Counted from the stretch's first letter, positions 1 to 8,379 are shown. The stretch is DNA of 64,000 nt from VAXT01 sp963774625 (GCA_963774625.1 CAVZFQ010000013.1:992001-1056000); one strand, 5' to 3'. Translations and numbers: made by a program. Notes: a model not told the origin generated them from the letters alone.

Positions 1-302
1 TTCACGCAGACGAGGTCGAAGGGGCGGATGCCGTGCTCGTCGAGCGCCGCGAGGTCGTCGGGGTGGTCTCGCCGGGCGAGGATTGCGGCGTGGATCCGCG
101 GGTGCAGGGTCTTCACGCGCCCGCCGAGGAGCTCGGGGATCTCCGTCAGGTCCTCGACCCGCGCGGTCTCGATGCCGTGCTCCTCGAGGTGGTCGGCGGT
201 GCCGCCGCTGGCGACGAGCTCGACGCCGAGCTCGGCGAGGCCCTCCGCGAACTCGACGAGGCCTTCCTTTTCGAACGTGGAGAGGAGGGCGCGCTTGATC
301 AC
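1..302 (-). CDS. purH: PurH N-terminal part (AICAR transformylase / IMP cyclohydrolase), cut by window edge
   Basis: Bifunctional enzyme of the last two steps of IMP synthesis. About the first 100 residues are visible. They begin VIKRALLSTFEKEGLVEFA and carry the MGS-like cyclohydrolase signature, including ASGGT and GGRVKTLHPRIHAAILA. The start is a GTG whose GTGA overlaps the stop of purN, so the two genes are translationally coupled. The C-terminal formyltransferase domain lies outside the window. Identification is from family knowledge of PurH N-termini; the truncation is only the window boundary. Confidence 0.93.
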   Translation of the reverse strand, partial: MIKRALLSTFEKEGLVEFAEGLAELGVELVASGGTADHLEEHGIETARVEDLTEIPELLGGRVKTLHPRIHAAILARRDHPDDLAALDEHGIRPFDLVCV

Positions 303-841
303 GGCGCGATCAGCTCGCGGACGGCCTGCGGCAGGAGGCGGTGTTCGACGGCCTGGACGCGTGCGCGCAGCGTTTCGACGGTGTCGTCGTCGTGGATCGG
401 CACGCGCTCGGCCACGATGACTGGGCCGGTGTCCATGCCCTCGTCGACGTAGTGCACGGTCGCGGCCGTCTCTTTCACACCGGCCGCGAGCACGTCCTCG
501 ATCGGATGCGCGCCCGGGAAGTCGGGCAGCGGCGCCGAGTGCGTATTGACGATGCGGCCTGCGAAGCGCTCGAGGAATGGAGCACGGAGCAGGTGCATGA
601 AGCCGGCGCAGACGACGAGCTGGACGCCTTGCGCGGCCAGCCAATCCGCCATGGCAGCGTCACGCTCCTCCCGGGTCGGGAAGCCCTCTTGCTCGAAGAC
701 CGCAGTCGGTATGGCGGCTGCCTCAGCTCGGTCGAGGGCGCGCACGCCGGACGTGTTCGACGCGACCGCCACGATCGGCAGCCCGTCGTCGATCAGGGCC
801 TGAAGGTTCGAGCCCTCGCCGCTGACGAGGACGCCGATCAA
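299..841 (-). CDS. purN: Phosphoribosylglycinamide formyltransferase PurN
   Basis: Transfers a formyl group from 10-formyl-THF to GAR, the third step of purine synthesis, in the cytoplasm. About 180 residues, close to the usual 190-210. The N-terminal LIGVLVSGEGSNLQAL is the GART nucleotide-binding strand. The catalytic Asn/His region is seen in RIVNTHSAPLPDFPGAHP, and the Asp follows in HYVDEGMDTGPVI. I place the start at TTG 841, which overlaps the purM stop as TTGA. A GTG at 865 in the same frame is the alternative and would add eight residues. The gene sits between purM and purH with 4-base overlaps on both sides. Confidence 0.92.
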   Translation of the reverse strand: MIGVLVSGEGSNLQALIDDGLPIVAVASNTSGVRALDRAEAAAIPTAVFEQEGFPTREERDAAMADWLAAQGVQLVVCAGFMHLLRAPFLERFAGRIVNTHSAPLPDFPGAHPIEDVLAAGVKETAATVHYVDEGMDTGPVIVAERVPIHDDDTVETLRARVQAVEHRLLPQAVRELIAP

Positions 842-1746
842 GCCAGCCGCCCGATCGGTAGCCACTCGCCGGGCTCGTCCGGTTCCGCCACGACCGCGCA
901 CATGCCGATGCCCATGTTGAAGACTCGGCGCTGCTCCTCTTCGGGCACGCTCTGCTCGGCGAGCCAGTCGAACACCGGCGCCCGCGGCCACGAGCCCCAC
1001 TCGATCTCGGGCGTGACTCCATCCGGCAGGACGCGGGTCAGGTTCCCGAGGATCCCGCCGCCGGTCACGTGCGCGAATGCCTTCACGTCCGTCGCGATGC
1101 GCAGGGCGCGTACCTCGTCGACGTAGAGGCGGTGCGGCGCGAGGAGCAGGTCGGCGTCGAAGTCGCCGTCCCCCAGCAGCTTGCGGACGAGGGAGTACCC
1201 GTTCGTGTGCAGGCCGGACGAGGCGATGCCGAGGACGATGTCGCCGGCCTCGCACCGTGAGCCGTCGATCACCTGGTCGCTCTCGACGAGCCCGACGCAG
1301 GTGCCCACGAAGTCGAGCTCGCCCTCCTGGTAGATGCCGGGCAGCTCCGCGGTCTCGCCGCCGAGGATCGCGCAGCCCGCGGCGCGGCAGACCTCGGCCA
1401 GGCCCTCGACGAGCTCGGCGACCTCGTCCAGCGAGAGAGTGTTGGCGGCGACGTAGTCGAGGAAGAAGAGCGGGTCCGCGCCCACGCAGAGGACGTCGTT
1501 CACGCAGTGCGCGGCGAGGTCCTTGCCGGCGCCATGCAGTCGCCCGGCGCGACGCGCCAGCATGAGCTTGGTGCCCACGCTGTCGGTCGTCGCGGCCAGG
1601 AAACGGTTCTCCCCGAGGGGGTAGAGGCCGGCGAACCCGCCGAAGCCCTTCGTGCCGGTCGACTCGACGGCGGCCCGCAGGCGCTCGACGATCGACTCGG
1701 CGAGATCGAGCGAAACGCCTGCCCCGGCGTAGGTCTTGTCCCCCAC
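838..1746 (-). CDS. purM: Phosphoribosylformylglycinamidine cyclo-ligase PurM (AIR synthetase)
   Basis: Closes the imidazole ring of FGAM to give AIR using ATP. It shows TDSVGTKLMLA (the family DGVGTKL motif with Ser for Gly), a dimer-core CVNDVLCVGADPLFFLDY, and ILGGETAELPGIY. At 302 residues it is shorter than the usual 330-350; the shortfall seems spread over loops and both ends rather than one missing domain. The start is GTG 1746, six bases after a TAGACT box, so the mRNA is probably leaderless. It heads the purM-purN-purH unit. Confidence 0.93.
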   Translation of the reverse strand: MGDKTYAGAGVSLDLAESIVERLRAAVESTGTKGFGGFAGLYPLGENRFLAATTDSVGTKLMLARRAGRLHGAGKDLAAHCVNDVLCVGADPLFFLDYVAANTLSLDEVAELVEGLAEVCRAAGCAILGGETAELPGIYQEGELDFVGTCVGLVESDQVIDGSRCEAGDIVLGIASSGLHTNGYSLVRKLLGDGDFDADLLLAPHRLYVDEVRALRIATDVKAFAHVTGGGILGNLTRVLPDGVTPEIEWGSWPRAPVFDWLAEQSVPEEEQRRVFNMGIGMCAVVAEPDEPGEWLPIGRLA

Positions 1747-1752
1747 GGCCCG

Positions 1753-1758
1753 AGTCTA
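1753..1758 (-). promoter_or_regulatory. TAGACT -10 box of purM
   Basis: TAGACT on the minus strand, six bases before the purM GTG. That spacing puts the transcription start at or next to the start codon, as in leaderless actinobacterial mRNAs. The same hexamer stands before purL and ctaG in this window. Confidence 0.6.
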
Positions 1759-1786
1759 CGACGAGCAGCGGCCAGGTCCGTTCCCA

Positions 1787-1878
1787 CCCCTTGAGTCGCC
1801 CCCACTCAATGGGGTCTGACCCCGGGTCGGGTTGCGGGCCGCTCAACCATGCGATTCCGGTTCCCGGGTCTGACCCCG
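1787..1878. repeat. Intergenic palindrome cluster with two GGGTCTGACCC units
   Basis: Two copies of an odd palindrome centred on T lie 55 bases apart: GGGGTCTGACCCC at 1811-1823 and CGGGTCTGACCCCG at 1865-1878. Just left of the first, CCCCTTGAGT (1787-1796) can pair with ACTCAATGGGG (1804-1814). The cluster fills the gap between divergently transcribed purM and ctaG. It resembles a REP-like extragenic palindromic element. That is inference, because no transposase gene is nearby. Confidence 0.5.
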
Positions 1879-1885
1879 AGCGGCC

Positions 1886-1891
1886 TAGACT
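1886..1891 (+). promoter_or_regulatory. TAGACT -10 box of ctaG
   Basis: TAGACT followed by six bases and then the GTG start of ctaG. It is identical in hexamer and spacing to the purM box, so a leaderless transcript is likely. Confidence 0.55.
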
Positions 1892-1897
1892 CGGTCC

Positions 1898-2719
1898 GTG
1901 GACCTGTTTCAGCTGTTGCCCGTTTTGGCCGGTGCGGGTCTCTACGCGCTCCGCGTGCGCGGCCTGCGCCGCCGAGGGACGCCGCTGCCCACCTGGAAGC
2001 CGGTGCTCTTCGGGCTCGGCGTCCTCCTGCTGATTGTCTCCCTGACGTGGCCCCTCGAAGAGCTCGCCCTCGAGTCGTTCGCCTTTCACATGGTCCAGCA
2101 CCTGCTCCTCGGCGACCTCGCGGCGCTCTGCATCGTCGCCGGCCTCACCGGCCCCGTCCTGCGGCCGCTCCTGTCCGTACGGGCCGTGCGAAGCCTGCGC
2201 GTGCTCTCTCACCCGCTGGTCGCCCTCCCCCTGTGGGCCGCGAATCTCTACGTCTGGCACCTGCCCTTCCTCTACGAGGCAGCACTCCGGCATGACGCGG
2301 TCCATGCCCTCGAGCACGTGTCGTTCTTCGTCGCCGGCGCCATCATGTGGTCGCCCGTTCTCGAGGTACTGCCCGCGCCGGAATGGTTCGGGACGGCCTG
2401 GAAGATGGGCTACATGGTCGCCGTGCGTGCACTCTCGACGGTGCTCGGCAACGTGCTCGTGTGGTCCGGCGACCCGTTCTACTCGTTCTACGAGGACGCC
2501 GACCGGCCGTTTGGTCTCTCGGCCGCCGGCGACCAGGGGATTGCCGGCGCCATCATGATGGTCGAGGGCTCGCTGGTCACTCTGGGCGCCCTTGCGTGGC
2601 TCTTCCTGCGCCTGGCCGCGGAGGGTGAGCTCCGCCAGGAGCTGCTGGAGCGGGGGCTCGACCCTCGCGCCGTTCGCCGGGCGGTCCGCTACGGCCGCGC
2701 GGAGGACATGGCCAAGTAG
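1898..2719 (+). CDS. ctaG: CtaG-type cytochrome c oxidase assembly protein (Caa3_CtaG family)
   Basis: Integral membrane protein of 273 residues that by family is needed to assemble caa3-type cytochrome oxidase. About seven hydrophobic segments are visible. Family-typical histidine motifs occur: FHMVQHLLLGDLAAL near residue 63, YVWHLPFLYEAAL near 117 and HALEHVSFFVAG near 134. The cytoplasmic tail is charged (ELRQELLERGLDPRAVRRAV). The start is GTG 1898 behind a leaderless-type box. No other oxidase genes are nearby, so its target cannot be read from context. Confidence 0.85.
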   Translation: MDLFQLLPVLAGAGLYALRVRGLRRRGTPLPTWKPVLFGLGVLLLIVSLTWPLEELALESFAFHMVQHLLLGDLAALCIVAGLTGPVLRPLLSVRAVRSLRVLSHPLVALPLWAANLYVWHLPFLYEAALRHDAVHALEHVSFFVAGAIMWSPVLEVLPAPEWFGTAWKMGYMVAVRALSTVLGNVLVWSGDPFYSFYEDADRPFGLSAAGDQGIAGAIMMVEGSLVTLGALAWLFLRLAAEGELRQELLERGLDPRAVRRAVRYGRAEDMAK

Positions 2720-2740
2720 CGCGGAAGGTCAATCGTTGCC

Positions 2741-3160
2741 GTGCGCTCCACGGGGATCCACCACGTCGACCTCGTCGTCTCGTCGATCGAGCGCAGCCTG
2801 CCCTTCTACCGCGATCTCCTCGGACCACTCGGCTGGCACGGAGTCACCGAGGTCCAGGGCGAGCGTGACGAGACGATCTGGTACCTCTGGGGCCCAGGCT
2901 CGTCACTCGGAGTGCGCGAGGCGCTGAGCCCCCGCGCGGAGCCGTTCGACCGCTACGAGATCGGCGTCCACCACGTTGCGTTCGAGGCCGCCTCACGCGC
3001 CGCGGTGGACGAGCGGGCGGCCTGGGTCAGCGCGCAGGGAGGCGAGATCGAGAGCGGTCCAGAGGAGTACTGGTACTCGCCGGGCTACTACGCGGTTTTC
3101 TTCTACGACCCCGACGGCATGAAACTAGAGATAGTTCACGTTCCTGGCCACGCCGCTTGA
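2741..3160 (+). CDS. VOC-family (glyoxalase/bleomycin-resistance fold) protein
   Basis: Protein of 139 residues with the paired beta-alpha-beta modules of the vicinal oxygen chelate fold. Module one is GIHHVDLVVSSIERSLPFYRDLLG and module two begins IGVHHVAFEA. Likely metal ligands are His near residue 8, His near 83 and Glu near 131 in YDPDGMKLEIVHVP. It starts at GTG 2741, 21 bases after ctaG, and probably shares its transcript. The substrate is unknown; the family covers lyases, dioxygenases and resistance proteins. Confidence 0.8.
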   Translation: MRSTGIHHVDLVVSSIERSLPFYRDLLGPLGWHGVTEVQGERDETIWYLWGPGSSLGVREALSPRAEPFDRYEIGVHHVAFEAASRAAVDERAAWVSAQGGEIESGPEEYWYSPGYYAVFFYDPDGMKLEIVHVPGHAA

Positions 3161-3178
3161 CTGAAAGGAGCAATCTGG

Positions 3179-3430
3179 ATGAGTCAGCCTGAAGGGTCCC
3201 GACCGAGCTACGGGTATTCGCCGGGGGCGAGCCTCGACATCGCTCGGCTGCCGATTCCCGGCAACGCAGAGTTCCCCGTCTTCGTGATCGTCCTGATCGT
3301 CTTCGGGCTGATCGCGATCTTCGACGACCATGTGAGCGCCGACCGCTTCGTGTGGGGAGCGACCTGGGTTAGCGCCGCTTACTTGCTCTCGCGTGGGATC
3401 GCGAAAGCCAGCCGCGTCCTCGAGCAGTAG
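3179..3430 (+). CDS. Small membrane protein of unknown function
   Basis: Protein of 83 residues with a polar, Tyr/Ser/Pro-rich N-terminus. A strong hydrophobic segment (FPVFVIVLIVFGLIAIF, about residues 38-54) is followed by a second amphipathic segment. The ATG at 3179 has a good ribosome site, AAAGGAG at 3164-3170. It is last in the ctaG-VOC run. I do not recognise the family. Its 3' end overlaps the end of the convergent minus-strand gene. Confidence 0.6.
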   Translation: MSQPEGSRPSYGYSPGASLDIARLPIPGNAEFPVFVIVLIVFGLIAIFDDHVSADRFVWGATWVSAAYLLSRGIAKASRVLEQ

Positions 3431-4859
3431 CAGTAGCGCGTGACCAAAAGGCCCTGGCGGGCCTGAACCCGCCAGGGCCCGGCTGCGCGTTCCTGATCGG
3501 CGGCGCGATGAGCCGAGCGACCGGTGTGACCGAGCCGATCGGCGGTGGCGGAAGCGTGTTCCCCATCTGCGTCTGGGCGTTCAAGTGGTTCCACGTGACG
3601 CCTTGCGGGACCGGACTGAACTGGAAGGCGTCGACGCCGCGCACGATGTCGTTGGCGTAGATCTTGCCGTTGTACCAATACGAGGACCAGGTATCCGCGG
3701 GCCCGCGCCCCTCGACCGCGTCGTAATAGCCGATCTCGACCGGGGCACTGGGGTTCGTGAAGTCGATGACGCTCGTCCCCCCGCCGTACCACGCTGCGAC
3801 GAGGAGATAGCGATCGGACACGGGGATGATGTTCCCGTTGTGCACCGAGCAGTAGGCAGTCCCCTGGTTCCGCGGGATCATGTACGAGCTCATGAGCACC
3901 CCGTCGCTAACGCGATAGATCCGGATCTTGCCGTCGTGTGTGGGCGCGCAGCGACCGGTGAAGCTCTCGTCCATGTAGACCACGTATTGACCGTCCCAGG
4001 TGAACGCAGCCGAATGCCAATAGTTGAGCGTCGCGTCGTCGATGTGCCTCACCGTTGGTCCCGTCGTAACCGGAATGGCCGGATTCGTGATGTCCCAGAG
4101 CTGGCCTTCGCTCTGGCAGGCGGCGGCGGCCTTGTTGATGGCCGGGAAGACGGTGATGTCGTGGCAGCCGCGAACGGAGCCGTACGGCTGGCCCTCGATC
4201 ACGGGCTGCGCGATCACGCTCGCATTCTCAGGAGCATTCAGCGGCACCTCGACGATCGAAATCTTGTTGTGCGGGGACTGGCAGTTCGGGCCCGAGCTGC
4301 CGGGAGCCGACGAGATATAGAGCAGCACGCGGTTGTCGTCGAGATCGGGGACGAGCGTATGCGTGTGTGACCCGCAGTCCGTGTACACGCCCTTGATGTA
4401 GTAGGGGTGGCTCACGGGTTGGGGCTCCGTCGCCGGCGTGATGTCGAAGATCCGGATCCCTTCGAAACAGGTGGGACCGCACGCGGTCGTGTCGCTCGTG
4501 CGGACCGGGCTGCAGTACAGCCGGCCGTTCGTCTGCGGCGAGTCGACCGACATGAAGAGGAGCAGCCGGCCGTTGTGCTCCCAGAGCGACACATCGTTCT
4601 GTGGCCCACGGCACGGGAAGTTGACGATCAGGGCGCCGGTCGTGACGTTGAAGATGCGGAAGCCGTCGTAGTTTCCGGCGACACCGATGTTGCCCCAGAT
4701 GGCTATGTCCGAATGCGTGCGAGTCGGCCCCTCAGGCAGGCTCCAGAGGAGATCCATGTTCGGGCTGTGCTGGTCGTTGTTGTGCGTCGCGGCGGCTGCC
4801 CCCGGCCAGACCAACAACGTCAGGAAGGCGGCGGCGAGGAGATATCGGAAGCGCGACAT
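3369..4859 (-). CDS. Secreted LVIVD-repeat beta-propeller protein
   Basis: Protein of 496 residues with a clear signal peptide (MSRFRYLLAAAFLTLLVWPG, cleaved after the AAAA that follows). The rest is built of WD/LVIVD-like blades, for example DIAIWGNIGVAGNYDGFRIF, GIRIFDITPAT, QLWDITNPAIPVTTGP and TSVIDFTNPSAPVEIGYYDA. Several Cys pairs suggest disulphides outside the cell. Binding or catalytic function is unknown for this family. The last 30 or so residues are basic and low-complexity, lie beyond a terminator hairpin and overlap the convergent gene, so the true C-terminus may be near residue 465. It stands between purF and purM but is not a purine gene. Confidence 0.75.
   Translation of the reverse strand: MSRFRYLLAAAFLTLLVWPGAAAATHNNDQHSPNMDLLWSLPEGPTRTHSDIAIWGNIGVAGNYDGFRIFNVTTGALIVNFPCRGPQNDVSLWEHNGRLLLFMSVDSPQTNGRLYCSPVRTSDTTACGPTCFEGIRIFDITPATEPQPVSHPYYIKGVYTDCGSHTHTLVPDLDDNRVLLYISSAPGSSGPNCQSPHNKISIVEVPLNAPENASVIAQPVIEGQPYGSVRGCHDITVFPAINKAAAACQSEGQLWDITNPAIPVTTGPTVRHIDDATLNYWHSAAFTWDGQYVVYMDESFTGRCAPTHDGKIRIYRVSDGVLMSSYMIPRNQGTAYCSVHNGNIIPVSDRYLLVAAWYGGGTSVIDFTNPSAPVEIGYYDAVEGRGPADTWSSYWYNGKIYANDIVRGVDAFQFSPVPQGVTWNHLNAQTQMGNTLPPPPIGSVTPVARLIAPPIRNAQPGPGGFRPARAFWSRATATARGRGWLSRSHARASKRR
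3450..3479 (-). terminator. Intrinsic terminator for the minus-strand LVIVD gene
   Basis: A perfect 12-base-pair stem pairs GGCCCTGGCGGG (3450-3461) with CCCGCCAGGGCC (3468-3479) around a 6-base loop. On the minus strand it is followed by CTTTTGG, so it faces the LVIVD gene. It lies about 80 bases inside that gene's open frame, which is odd (see findings). Confidence 0.6.
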
Positions 4860-4889
4860 GCGGCGGTGCCGCGATCTTAGAAGGTTTTC

Positions 4890-6275
4890 CTACGCGCGGC
4901 TAGGTTCGAAGCGGAACTTGGCGAGCCGAAGCTCGTCGGGCACGTTGGTCGGGTAGCGGCGGGTGAAGCACGCATTGCAGAACTCCGACTCCGGCCTGGT
5001 CGTCGCCTCCTGGGCGCCTTCGAGCGAGAGGTAGGCGAGGCTGGTCGCCCCGATGTGCTCGCGCACGGCCTCGACAGAGCGGTCGGAGGCCACGAGCTGC
5101 TCCTCGTCCGCGAAGTCGATCCCGTAGAAGCAGGGCGACACGATCGGCGGGGAGGAGACGCGAACGTGCACCTCCTGCGCCCCGGCCTCGAAGAGCATGG
5201 CCACGATCTTGCGCATCGTCGAGCCGCGCACGATCGAGTCGTCCACGACCACCATCCGCTTTCCGGCCACCTCGGCCAGCGGGTTGAACTTGAGCTTGAT
5301 GCCCTGCTCGCGCAGACCCTGGTCGGGCTGGATGAACGTCCGACCCACGTAGCGGTTCTTGATCAGGCCCTCGGAGAAGGGGATCCCGGTCGCCCGGGCG
5401 AACCCGATCGCGGCGGGGGTGCCCGAGTCGGGCACCGGCATGACGAGATCGGCCTCGACCGGCGCCTCTGCAGCGAGCCGCTCACCCATGCGTACGCGGA
5501 CCGCGTGCACCTCGATCCCGCCGAGCGTCGTGTCGGGCCGGGCGAGGTAGATGAACTCGAACAGGCAGAGCGCGCCGCCGTTCGCCAGCGGCAGCGCCTG
5601 GCGCGAGCGCAGCCCACCTTCGTCGATCGCAACCAGCTCCCCGGGCGCGATCTCGCGCTCGAGCTCGGCGCCGACGAGGTCGAGCGCGCATGTCTCCGAG
5701 GCGAGCACGTAGTCACCGCCGATGACCCCGAGCGACAGCGGGCGGAAGCCGTACGGGTCGCGGAAGCCGACCAGCGTTCCGTTGGCGAGGAGGACGACGG
5801 TGTACGCGCCGTCCAGACGGCTCATCGCGTTGGCAACCGCGTCCTCGAGAGGAGCCGGGTCGTTCGCGATCAGCGCGGCGATGACCTCGGTGTCCGAGCT
5901 CGTGCTCAGCCGGATCCCGTCCGCGGCCAACTCGTCGCGGAGCGTCGATGCGTTCGTGAGGTTGCCGTTGTGCCCCAGCGTGACCGTGCGTGCGCGCCCG
6001 TGCTGCACGATCGGCTGCGCGTTCGTCCAGTCCGTCGAGCCCGTGGTCGAGTAGCGCGTGTGGCCGATCGCCGTGTCACCCTGCAGGCCGCTCAGCTTCT
6101 GCTCGGTGAAGACCTGGGCGACGAGCCCCATGTCTCGGAGCACGGTGAGGCGGCCCTCGTCGGAGACGGCGATTCCGGCCGACTCCTGCCCGCGATGCTG
6201 GAGCGCGAACAGGCCGAAGTACGTGACGCGCGCAACGTCACGCTCGGGGGCGCGAATGCCGAAGACGCCACACAT
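4890..6275 (-). CDS. purF: Amidophosphoribosyltransferase PurF
   Basis: Commits PRPP to purine synthesis using glutamine. It begins MCGVFGI with no propeptide, so Cys2 becomes the N-terminal nucleophile after Met removal. GHNGNLTNAS and the PRPP loop MVVVDDSIVRGSTMRKIV are present. The four Cys that bind the 4Fe-4S cluster in the Bacillus-type enzyme can be picked out in GALCLFEF, VSPCFYGID and FCNACF. Length is 461, normal. The ATG follows the purL TAG directly, with GAGGTGA in the end of purL as ribosome site, so the genes are coupled. Confidence 0.96.
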   Translation of the reverse strand: MCGVFGIRAPERDVARVTYFGLFALQHRGQESAGIAVSDEGRLTVLRDMGLVAQVFTEQKLSGLQGDTAIGHTRYSTTGSTDWTNAQPIVQHGRARTVTLGHNGNLTNASTLRDELAADGIRLSTSSDTEVIAALIANDPAPLEDAVANAMSRLDGAYTVVLLANGTLVGFRDPYGFRPLSLGVIGGDYVLASETCALDLVGAELEREIAPGELVAIDEGGLRSRQALPLANGGALCLFEFIYLARPDTTLGGIEVHAVRVRMGERLAAEAPVEADLVMPVPDSGTPAAIGFARATGIPFSEGLIKNRYVGRTFIQPDQGLREQGIKLKFNPLAEVAGKRMVVVDDSIVRGSTMRKIVAMLFEAGAQEVHVRVSSPPIVSPCFYGIDFADEEQLVASDRSVEAVREHIGATSLAYLSLEGAQEATTRPESEFCNACFTRRYPTNVPDELRLAKFRFEPSRA

Positions 6276-8366
6276 CTAGGAGATCACCTCGTAGGCCTGC
6301 CGCAGGTCGTCGAACGGGACTCCAAGGAGACTAGCGCCGGTGGCGGACCCGATGACCCGTGCGGGCACGCTCAGGTCGGAAATTGCATCCGCCGGGCAGG
6401 CGACGATCGCCTGGCAGCCCCCTTCGCCGAAGAGGACGAGCGGGTCGTCGGGCAGGTCGAGCTCGGCGCCGATCCCGCTCGCGATCGCCGCCTCCGCCAG
6501 GCAGACGGCGAGGCCCCCCTCTGAGACGTCGTGCGCGAGCGTGCAGAGAGGCGCGGACTCGTACAGCGCACGTACGAGCGCAGCTTCCGCGGCGAGGTCG
6601 AGCGAGGCCGGCCGCCCGGCGGGCTCGGCGTAGAGCGCCTGGTACTCCGAGCCGTCGAACGAGAGCTCCGGCTCGCCGACCAGCAGGATCGCGTCGCCTT
6701 CGTTCCAGGCCGCCGGCACGTGGCGAACGTCTGGGACGAGGCCGACACAACCGACGACCGGCGTGGGGTGGATGGCGCGCCCGTCCGTCTCGTTGTAGAG
6801 CGAGACGTTGCCGGAGACGACGGGGATGCCCAGCGCCTCGCAGGCGGCCGCCATGCCCTCGATCGCCTCTGCGAGCTCCCAGGCGATCTCCGGCTTCTCG
6901 GGATTGCCGAAGTTGAGACAGTCGGTCACGGCCAGCGGCTCGCCGCCGGCGCACGCGACGTTGCGCGCCGCTTCGAGCACGGCCAGGGCGCCGCCCGTAT
7001 GCGGGTCGAGGCGGGCGATGCGGCCCGTGCCGTCGAGCGAGACGGCGAGACCGCGAAACGAGGGCAGCAGCCGCAGCACGGCGGCGTCGAGGCCGGGGCG
7101 CTTGACGGTGCGCGAGCCGACGAGCTGGTCGTAGCGCGTGTAGATCCAGGACCGGCTGCAGATGTTCGGCGAGGCGAGGAGGTCGAGCAGCGCCTGCTTC
7201 GTGTCAGGCCCTTCCGGTCGGGGCGCGGGCGCCGCCGGCTGCCGCGGCTGTCGGGGCACTTCGTAGCGCGGCGCCTCATCCGTGAGCAGCTCGGCGGGGA
7301 TCGCGCCGACGACCTCGCCCTCGAAGAGCGCGCGGAGCTCGCCGGTGTCGGTCACCTCGCCCACGGCCGTGGACGGCAGCTCCCAGCGGGCGCACACCTC
7401 CTCGACTGCGGCCAGCTGCTCCGGCTGGACGACGGCCACCATCCGCTCCTGGCTCTCGGAGATCATGATCTCCCACGCCTCCATGTCCTCCTCGCGGAGC
7501 GGGACGCGGTCGAGGTGGACGTCGATTCCCTGGCCGCCCCTCGCCATCTCCGACAGGGACGAGGCGAGCCCGGCGGCGCCGCAGTCCTGCAACGAGACGA
7601 CCAGGTCGCGCTCGACGAGCTCGGCCGAGACCTCGATCAGCTTCTTGCCGTTGAACGGGTCGCCGATCTGCACCGAGGGCCGCTTCTCGGCGTCGTCCTC
7701 GCCGAGCTCCTGGCTGGCGAGCACGCTTGCGCCGCCGATCCCGTCACGACCGGTTGCGGCCCCGTAGAGGACGACGACGTTCCCCGTTCCTTGCGCGCGC
7801 GCCGACTTGACCCGATCGGCCGGCAGGAGCCCGACGCACATCGCGTTGACGAGGCAGTTGTCGCGGTACGCCTCGTCGAAGACGGTGTCCCCGCCGACCG
7901 TGGGAACCCCGACACAGTTTCCGTAGTGGCCGATCCCCGAGACCGCGCGCTCGAACTGCCAGCCCGGCTCGCCGAAGCGCAGCCCGTCGAGCAGCGCAAT
8001 CGGACGCGCGCCCATGGCGACGATGTCGCGGAGGATGCCGCCGACCCCGGTCGCGGCGCCCTGGAACGGCTCGACGGCGCTCGGGTGGTTGTGGCTCTCG
8101 ACCTTGAACGCGACCGCCTCGCCTTCGCCGAGGTCGACCACGCCGGCGTTCTCGCCCGGCCCCTGCAGCACGCGTGCCCCTTCGGTCGGAAAACGGCGCA
8201 GCAGCGGCGCCGAGTGCTTGTACGCGCAGTGCTCCGACCAGAGCAGCGAGAACACGGCGAGCTCGAAATGGTTCGGCTCGCGGCCCAGGAGCTCCTGGAT
8301 ACGGTCGAACTCCCCGTCGGTGAGCCCGAGGGCGCGGTGCAGGGGCTGTTCCGCGACCGGCGTCAG
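6276..8366 (-). CDS. purL: Phosphoribosylformylglycinamidine synthase large subunit PurL
   Basis: ATP-dependent amidation of FGAR, acting with PurS and PurQ. The small-type length of about 696 residues fits that partnership. It has FSLLWSEHCAYKHS, KVESHNHPSAVEPFQGAATG and a duplicated AIRS-like half (SGNVSLYNETDG). The family N-terminus (VAEQPLHRALGLTDGEF and then GREPNHFELAVF) is fully coded upstream of the first ATG/GTG/TTG. I therefore place the start at CTG 8366, reading (M)TPVAEQ, seven bases after a TAGACT box. The fallback GTG at 8255 would delete conserved sequence. It is co-transcribed with purF. Confidence 0.93.
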   Translation of the reverse strand: MTPVAEQPLHRALGLTDGEFDRIQELLGREPNHFELAVFSLLWSEHCAYKHSAPLLRRFPTEGARVLQGPGENAGVVDLGEGEAVAFKVESHNHPSAVEPFQGAATGVGGILRDIVAMGARPIALLDGLRFGEPGWQFERAVSGIGHYGNCVGVPTVGGDTVFDEAYRDNCLVNAMCVGLLPADRVKSARAQGTGNVVVLYGAATGRDGIGGASVLASQELGEDDAEKRPSVQIGDPFNGKKLIEVSAELVERDLVVSLQDCGAAGLASSLSEMARGGQGIDVHLDRVPLREEDMEAWEIMISESQERMVAVVQPEQLAAVEEVCARWELPSTAVGEVTDTGELRALFEGEVVGAIPAELLTDEAPRYEVPRQPRQPAAPAPRPEGPDTKQALLDLLASPNICSRSWIYTRYDQLVGSRTVKRPGLDAAVLRLLPSFRGLAVSLDGTGRIARLDPHTGGALAVLEAARNVACAGGEPLAVTDCLNFGNPEKPEIAWELAEAIEGMAAACEALGIPVVSGNVSLYNETDGRAIHPTPVVGCVGLVPDVRHVPAAWNEGDAILLVGEPELSFDGSEYQALYAEPAGRPASLDLAAEAALVRALYESAPLCTLAHDVSEGGLAVCLAEAAIASGIGAELDLPDDPLVLFGEGGCQAIVACPADAISDLSVPARVIGSATGASLLGVPFDDLRQAYEVIS

Positions 8367-8373
8367 GTAGTTC

Positions 8374-8379
8374 AGTCTA
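8374..8379 (-). promoter_or_regulatory. TAGACT -10 box of purL
   Basis: TAGACT on the minus strand, seven bases upstream of the proposed CTG start of purL. It is identical to the boxes before purM and ctaG. It supports a leaderless mRNA and the CTG choice. Confidence 0.55.

Noticed and set aside
299..2317. Possible purM-purN fusion or 672-residue protein on the minus strand
   Set aside because: Only the last 180 residues are PurN. The upstream part is an out-of-frame reading of purM and intergenic DNA, and purM is intact in its own frame with a normal overlap.
5055..6524. 489-residue plus-strand frame opposite purF
   Set aside because: An antisense shadow caused by high GC. It has Arg/Asp/Val-rich low-complexity composition with no domains, while purF is unmistakable.
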